Source: Verrucomicrobiota bacterium (lineage in GTDB: Bacteria; Verrucomicrobiota; Verrucomicrobiia; Limisphaerales; UBA9464). Taken from it: 10,945 nt of DNA. Location of the stretch: NCBI GenBank assembly GCA_025354845.1, contig JANXMD010000337.1, positions 1-10,945 of the forward strand, given 5' to 3'. The notes under the pieces were generated by a model that did no database searches, was not told where the DNA came from, and saw only the letters and a program-made list of their open reading frames with translations. Position numbers and translations under genes: made by a program. Numbering within the stretch: the stretch's first letter is position 1; every line of letters begins with the position of its first letter. This document shows positions 6,080 through 10,945 of the stretch, piece by piece.

Positions 6080-9000
6080 ACCGGGATCGAATCAGCGCGC
6101 ACCTGTGGCTTGGGGTTCTGTCGGGGTTCCTGGGCTGCAACCTCGTCTTGATTGCGATGGCCGGGAAGCTGGTGGCAAAGGAGGTCGTGGTTCCCCAAAT
6201 GGTTGCCGGCTGGCGGATGGAACTGATGCTGGCGTCGCCGCGTCTCAACCATCCCAGCGTGGTGTGTTCTGCGCCCGACGGCCGGGTATTCGTGGCGGAG
6301 GATCCGATGGACATCCAACCGGAGGTGCCCGCGGAGGCGACTTCGGGGCGCATTCTCTGCCTCCATCCCGACGGGCACCTGACTGTCTTCGCGGAGGCGC
6401 TGCACGCGGTGTTTGGCATGCAGTACCTCGAGGGAAACCTCTACGTGTTGCACAATCCGAAGTTTTCCCGCTTCACCGACGACCATGGGGTGGGCCGCAA
6501 TCGGATGGAGTTGATCCAGCAGACGACACCGAGGCCCTGGGCGCTCGATTGGAACGACCACGTTCCGGCAAACTTCCGGCTGGGGATGGACGGGTATTTC
6601 TACGTCGCCGTTGGTGATAAGGGACTCTACGGCACGGTGGGACGGGACGGATCGAAGGTTACCCTCCACGGCGGCGGCATCCTGCGGCTGCGTCCCGATG
6701 GCACCCGGCTGGAAGTGGTCTCCAGCGGTGTTCGCAACATCATGGACGTCGCGCTCAACGCTTTCGACGACCGGTTCACCTACGACAACACCGACGAGCA
6801 TGACTGGATGGGGCGGCTCACCCACATGGTCGATCGGGGTTTTTATGGGTATCCGCACGACTTCATTCCGCGGCGACCCTACACGCTCTGGATGATGCAC
6901 GACTTCGGGGGTGGCGCGGCAACGGGGATCGAGTGCGACAACGGCTCGGCGCTCCCCGCTGAATTCCACGGCAACCTGTTCCTGGGCGACTTTGGCAAAC
7001 GCCAGATTCTGCGGGTGCAGATCGAACGCGCCGGCGCGACCTATCGCATGGTCCACCATCAGGAATTGTTCGTGAATCCCCCTGAATCCTTTCGTCCCGT
7101 GGGCATCGCCTGGTCCGCGGATGAGCGCAGTCTGTGGATTTGCGACTGGGCACATCGCGACACCAAGGAAGCAGTGCAGGCCGGCCGGCTCTGGCGTGCA
7201 ACCCGCGACGACGCGAAGGTCGTCTCGTTTCCCGCGTGGTATGTGCCGGCAGCCAGCGGACTGCCGTTTGACGCCACGGACGAACAGCTCGCCGCCGCCC
7301 TTAGGCATCCTTCCCGGTGCGTTCGACTCACGGCGGAGCGACGACTGACCGAGCGTCGTGGCACCGCGGTGCATCGTCGCGTGGTCCGCGTGGCCGAGGA
7401 TTCGACGGCTCCGGAGACGGCGCGCGTGCACGCGCTCTGGGCGCTTGCGGGGATCTCGCCCTCGATGGCAAAGGCCCTGGCGGAGCGTTGGGTGATCGGA
7501 GCGTCGGTTCCGCTGGAAGGCCGCCTTCAAGCCGCGCGGATCCTGGCGGAATTCGGTGACGACAGCTCGCGATTGGTCCTGGAAAAGGTGGTGGCCAGGC
7601 CTCGGGAGCCGGCTGCGCTTCGGTTTCATGTGGCCACGGCGCTGGGACGCCTGCATGGACCCCATTCGGTGACCGCGCTCCAGAATGCCTTGGAGCAAGA
7701 GGATGCGTTCTCCCGCTTCGCCGCGTTCACCGCGCTCCGCGAGATTGGACGCCACAACTCCATGGCGTGGGAGTCGATTGTGGCCGGACTTGGAGATCCG
7801 CGCGAACCGGTGCGTCAAGGTACCGCCTTCGGTCTGCGGGAGACCTGGGATCCGGGGCTGACCGGGGCCCTGTTGACGCTTCTGAATCGGTCGCCGGACC
7901 TTGCGGTTCGCCTGCGGGCGCTCGAATTGATGGTCGCAATGGCACGCCAGCCGCCGGCATGGGATGGAGGTTGGTGGGCCTATCATCCCGCGCTCTCTCC
8001 GGCGCCGGAGGCATCCGTAGATTGGGCCGGAACGTCACCGATCCTCACCCGCCTGATGGGTGCGCTCGAGGATCCCTCAGCGGAACTGCGTCGTGCAGCG
8101 ATCGAAGGACTGCGTGAAGTGAACGAGTCCTCCGCGACGCCCGCGATCTTGCGTCGGCTGGCGCGTGAGACGGATTTGGAAGTGCGCCGCAGCGCAGCCC
8201 GGGCCTTGGGAAAGTTCCAGAGACCCGAAGCGAGTGCTTGGCTCATGGCCCAGATTGAGTCGGTCGATTCCGCACCGGAATTAGTTCGAGACGCAATCGC
8301 GGCGGCGGTTGAGTTGGGTGGCAAGGAGGCGATACGTCCCCTTGAACGACTCGCTGGTGTGCCGGGTCCCGCGCGCGTCGTCGCTGTGTCTGCGCTGGGG
8401 ACGCTGAAGGCGGAAGCCTCTGTGTCGGTGCTGGCCGGGGCGGCCACCGCTGACGATTCGACGGTGCGTGCGGCTGCAATTCGTGCTCTCGGCAACGTGC
8501 GGGGTCTGGCGGCGTTGGAGGTGTTGGTCCGCCTTTCGAGATCGGTCCCGGAGGTGGAGCGACTCTGGGTGGTCCAGGCTCTCGGGGCACTCCAGATGCC
8601 GGAAGCGGTTCCGCAGTTGCTGGCGCTGTGGCGGGAGCGGGCGACCCGTGACGCGGCGCTTGACGCGCTTACGTTGCGCGGTGATCCGCGGGCTGTGGAG
8701 GCCTATATCGAAGGGCTCGGGCAGGTAAATCCGACCGTTCGCGAGCGGTCCCGCAAGGCGCTTCGTGGGGTTCGCGACGAGTCGCTTCAGGCAGTGGAAT
8801 CACGCGTCGCCGGCTTGCCGGCCCGCGTGGTGCTGGAATTGCGCGAGGTCTATCGGGGGCATGCGCGGGCGACCAACGGGGTAGTGTTCACCCGAAAGGT
8901 CGAAGTGGCGACGCCCGACGAGTACGCGCGGTTTGCCATGGAGCATCCGGGGGATCCCGTGGCGGGACAACGAGTGTTCTGGGATGCGGCTGGTGTGGCG

Positions 9001-10074
9001 TGCATCCGGTGTCACGCGGTCGCCGGACAGGGGAGCACGCTCGGTCCCGACATGACGGCCATCGGGGCGCAATTCGGCCGGCGCGAACTGATTGAGAATG
9101 TCCTCTATCCCAGTCGCTCGGTGCGCGAGGGGTATCAGCAGGTCCTGATTGAAACCAAAGACGGAGAGTCCTTGGGCGGGATCGTGCGCTCGGAGACTGC
9201 GGAGGCGGTGACGCTCGTGGACGCATTGGGGCAGCTGCATCCGGTTGCCAAGTCGACCATCGCACATCGGGAGAACAGCTTGTTGTCCCTGATGCCGGAC
9301 GGACTGCAGGCCGGACTTTCGATGGAACAATTCGCCGATCTCATCGGGTTTTTGGAATCGCGGCGAGCGGATCCGCGAACCTCGGTGACGACTGTGGCTC
9401 CCGCAGGATGGGCGCCGCTCCTGGCAGGGGCTTCAGGGGGCGTGCCGAACGGGTGGGTGGAGCTGCCCGCTGGAACCAAGCGTGTCGATGGGTCGATGCT
9501 CCAGCGGGGGCGACCGGCCGAACATTGGACGCTCGGGGAGGGGATTCTCGAGCACGACGGACTCACCGGAGATCTCTGGACCACGCGCGACTTTGGCGAG
9601 TTGGAGCTGTCTCTGGAATGGCGATGGACCGGCCCGTTCACCTGGGAGGAGTTCCCGCTGATCAATGCCGACGGCCTCGAAGCCGGTCCCGACGGGCGCG
9701 CGGCCACCGCGCGGGTCCTCGATGCGGGCGACAGCGGCGTCCTGCTGCGTGGTCTCTACAAGGCGCAGGCCAACCTGTTCTGCTATCCGGTGGGCAGTGG
9801 AGAATTCTGGGAATACCGCACGGATTCGACGTCCACGCCGTCCCAGCGACGGGCCTTCACGCCCCGACGCAATGCGGATCGCCCCCTGGGGGATTGGAAC
9901 GAAATGAGAATCCGCCTGCAGGGGAATCAAGTCAGCGTGCAGCTGAACGGCGAGGAGGTCATCCACGAGGCGGAATTGCCTGGGCTGCCTGCGCGGGGGC
10001 CGATCGGACTCCAGCACGAGCACGGTCGCCTGCAGTTCCGTAACCTTTTCCTCCGCGAGCTGCCACCGCGCTAG
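6076..10074 (+). CDS. PVC-type haem-binding membrane-bound dehydrogenase: beta-propeller + HEAT + CxxCH + DUF1080 fusion
   Basis: Very large exported protein of 1332 residues. A hydrophobic N-terminus (about 9-31, possible cut after IAMA) targets it to the periplasm or membrane. Residues about 42-375 form the six-bladed-propeller-like 'Pirellula/Verrucomicrobium membrane-bound dehydrogenase' module (AGWRMELMLASP, DGRVFVAED, GMDGYFYVAVGD, MVDRGFYGYP, LFLGDFGKRQILR, GIAWSADERSLWICDW). Residues about 395-930 are HEAT repeats, with the family's GGWW segment near 634. The haem module is about 955-1095: C976-I-R-C979-H980, then LGPDM (M993) and SLMPDGL (M1073). Residues about 1115-1332 are a DUF1080/3-keto-disaccharide-hydrolase-like lectin fold (LELSLEWRW, DSGVLLRGLY, GSGEFWEYR, LGDWNEMRIRLQGN, GPIGLQHE). 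The start overlaps the previous stop (ATGA), which implies coupling. The likely role is oxidation of a sugar or alcohol with electrons leaving through the haem, the DUF1080 part cleaving or binding the oxidised sugar. The substrate and the propeller's catalytic ability are not known. Confidence 0.92.
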   Translation: MNRDRISAHLWLGVLSGFLGCNLVLIAMAGKLVAKEVVVPQMVAGWRMELMLASPRLNHPSVVCSAPDGRVFVAEDPMDIQPEVPAEATSGRILCLHPDGHLTVFAEALHAVFGMQYLEGNLYVLHNPKFSRFTDDHGVGRNRMELIQQTTPRPWALDWNDHVPANFRLGMDGYFYVAVGDKGLYGTVGRDGSKVTLHGGGILRLRPDGTRLEVVSSGVRNIMDVALNAFDDRFTYDNTDEHDWMGRLTHMVDRGFYGYPHDFIPRRPYTLWMMHDFGGGAATGIECDNGSALPAEFHGNLFLGDFGKRQILRVQIERAGATYRMVHHQELFVNPPESFRPVGIAWSADERSLWICDWAHRDTKEAVQAGRLWRATRDDAKVVSFPAWYVPAASGLPFDATDEQLAAALRHPSRCVRLTAERRLTERRGTAVHRRVVRVAEDSTAPETARVHALWALAGISPSMAKALAERWVIGASVPLEGRLQAARILAEFGDDSSRLVLEKVVARPREPAALRFHVATALGRLHGPHSVTALQNALEQEDAFSRFAAFTALREIGRHNSMAWESIVAGLGDPREPVRQGTAFGLRETWDPGLTGALLTLLNRSPDLAVRLRALELMVAMARQPPAWDGGWWAYHPALSPAPEASVDWAGTSPILTRLMGALEDPSAELRRAAIEGLREVNESSATPAILRRLARETDLEVRRSAARALGKFQRPEASAWLMAQIESVDSAPELVRDAIAAAVELGGKEAIRPLERLAGVPGPARVVAVSALGTLKAEASVSVLAGAATADDSTVRAAAIRALGNVRGLAALEVLVRLSRSVPEVERLWVVQALGALQMPEAVPQLLALWRERATRDAALDALTLRGDPRAVEAYIEGLGQVNPTVRERSRKALRGVRDESLQAVESRVAGLPARVVLELREVYRGHARATNGVVFTRKVEVATPDEYARFAMEHPGDPVAGQRVFWDAAGVACIRCHAVAGQGSTLGPDMTAIGAQFGRRELIENVLYPSRSVREGYQQVLIETKDGESLGGIVRSETAEAVTLVDALGQLHPVAKSTIAHRENSLLSLMPDGLQAGLSMEQFADLIGFLESRRADPRTSVTTVAPAGWAPLLAGASGGVPNGWVELPAGTKRVDGSMLQRGRPAEHWTLGEGILEHDGLTGDLWTTRDFGELELSLEWRWTGPFTWEEFPLINADGLEAGPDGRAATARVLDAGDSGVLLRGLYKAQANLFCYPVGSGEFWEYRTDSTSTPSQRRAFTPRRNADRPLGDWNEMRIRLQGNQVSVQLNGEEVIHEAELPGLPARGPIGLQHEHGRLQFRNLFLRELPPR

Positions 10075-10084
10075 GTGCGCTGCT

Positions 10085-10945
10085 TCAGGGCTGATCTCGG
10101 TTGGGCAGCGCGAGAATGCGGTGATTCTCACTGTCGCCCACCAGCAGGGTCCCATCGGCCTCCAGGAAGACTCCGTGGGGACGTTTCAGGCAGGCCTGGG
10201 CCGGATCGCTTGGGAAGCCCGATCCAGCCGCCCCGTTGCCGATCACGGTGTCCAAGGTTGCAGTGCTCGGACGGTAACGTCGAATGGCGTGATTCTCGGT
10301 GTCCGCGATATACACGGTGCCATCGTGGGCCACGGTCAAACCCTTGGGACCGTTCATCTGCGCCTCCTTGGCGCGACCTCCTGCCATGCCCCGTCGACCA
10401 TTCCCTGCGAGGAGATGGATGGTTTGGGTTGCCCGTTCCAAACGGAAGAGTTGATTGCCCTCGCGGGTGACGAGAAGGAGGTTGCCTCCAACGTCGAAGT
10501 CGATGGACCGCGGGCCGCTGAGCGGAGTCCCGGAGATCGGAGCACCGTCGGGAGTGGTTCCGGATTTCCCGGTGCCGGCAAAGGTGGTGAGGATCCCTGT
10601 TTTGGAATCCACACGACGCAACACGTGATTGCCGATATCGGCGATGAACAGATCCCCGTCCGGATTGAACTGGATGCTGATTGGTCCATTGAATCGCGCC
10701 TTCGTCGCCGGGCCGCCGTCTCCGGAATAGCCCTGCTCTCCGGTGCCGGCGTAGGTGCTTACCTTGTCGGTTTTCACGTCATACCGACGGATGGCGTTGT
10801 TGCTGGTGTCGGCGATGTACAGGTTTCCGGAGGGGTCGAAGCGCAGTTCGTGAGGATTGTGGAGTTGGGCTTCCGGTCCCGTCCGCCCGTCTCCGGCGTA
10901 GCCCGGGCTGCCGGTTCCGACGACGGTGCGGATGATTCCGTCGGG
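10085..10945 (-). CDS. NHL-repeat beta-propeller protein (N-terminus cut by window edge)
   Basis: The minus-strand frame is open from the right edge to a TGA at 10085-10087, giving 286 visible residues; the true start lies outside, so an internal GTG at 10777 should not be used as the start. It consists of about five NHL repeats. Each has the pattern GTG..GYxGDGGPA, a link such as ARFNGP or AQLHNP, a strand like FDPSGNLYIAD, then NHxIRR (for example NNAIRRY, NHVLRRV, NHAIRRY, NHRILAL). The third repeat is degenerate: LLLVTREGNQLFRL replaces the usual YIAD.NH motif. The last repeat ends only a few residues before the stop, so no extra C-terminal domain exists. NHL propellers bind proteins, RNA or ligands; in environmental bacteria many are secreted, but the signal peptide would be off the window. 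It converges on the large PVC-type gene with 10 bp between the stops and no visible terminator. Confidence 0.9.
   Translation of the reverse strand, partial: PDGIIRTVVGTGSPGYAGDGRTGPEAQLHNPHELRFDPSGNLYIADTSNNAIRRYDVKTDKVSTYAGTGEQGYSGDGGPATKARFNGPISIQFNPDGDLFIADIGNHVLRRVDSKTGILTTFAGTGKSGTTPDGAPISGTPLSGPRSIDFDVGGNLLLVTREGNQLFRLERATQTIHLLAGNGRRGMAGGRAKEAQMNGPKGLTVAHDGTVYIADTENHAIRRYRPSTATLDTVIGNGAAGSGFPSDPAQACLKRPHGVFLEADGTLLVGDSENHRILALPNRDQP

Noticed and set aside
6130..6141. FLGC near residue 21 of the large fusion protein as a lipoprotein box
   Set aside because: Phe replaces the usual Leu at -3 and the hydrophobic stretch continues past the Cys, so an ordinary signal peptide or membrane anchor is more likely.
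7360..7376. TGGCAC...TGCAT resembling a sigma-54 site
   Set aside because: The -12 element lacks the TTGC core and the site lies deep inside a coding region with no gene start nearby.
5923..7986. A 687-codon open frame on the minus strand
   Set aside because: It lies opposite the DUF6807 and PVC-type genes, whose plus-strand products have clear domains. Its protein has no recognisable motif; long antisense frames are common in GC-rich DNA.

Overview
The window is a GC-rich, densely coded bacterial chromosome segment. It most likely comes from the Planctomycetes-Verrucomicrobia group: the longest gene has the layout known almost only from those phyla (N-terminal beta-propeller 'membrane-bound dehydrogenase' module, HEAT repeats, CxxCH haem module). 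It is preceded by a DUF6807/PmoA-like gene, which fits the same group. A verrucomicrobial origin is a guess; no rRNA or other marker is present to settle it.

Layout: (1) 1-2313, minus strand: a CHASE-domain hybrid histidine kinase, running off the left edge. (2) 2461-5091: a compact sulfane-sulfur locus. An ArsR-family repressor (minus) is divergent from a two-gene operon (plus) encoding a YgaP-like membrane rhodanese and a CoA-disulfide reductase-rhodanese fusion. The divergent gap holds a sigma70-type promoter (TTGACA-N16-TATGAT) with a perfect 8+8 inverted repeat lying across its spacer and -10 box and over the arsR start codon. (3) 5104-10074, plus strand: a sigma-54-type -24/-12 promoter, then two genes overlapping by ATGA: a secreted DUF6807 (PmoA-like) protein and a 1332-residue exported protein fusing beta-propeller, HEAT repeats, haem-binding c-type module and a C-terminal DUF1080 (3-keto-disaccharide hydrolase-like) domain. 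(4) 10085-10945, minus strand: an NHL-repeat beta-propeller protein, converging on the big gene with 10 bp between stops and running off the right edge.

How the parts fit: region 2 reads as a self-contained switch. The ArsR protein would repress the operon (and itself) until reactive sulfur species accumulate; the two rhodaneses and the flavoprotein would then carry and reduce persulfide sulfur. Region 3 reads as a periplasmic sugar-oxidation or glycoside-breakdown unit driven by an alternative sigma factor, with a haem module able to pass electrons on and a DUF1080 domain that could act on oxidised sugars. The kinase and the NHL protein have no demonstrable link to either unit. No RNA genes, CRISPR arrays, insertion sequences or phage genes were seen.
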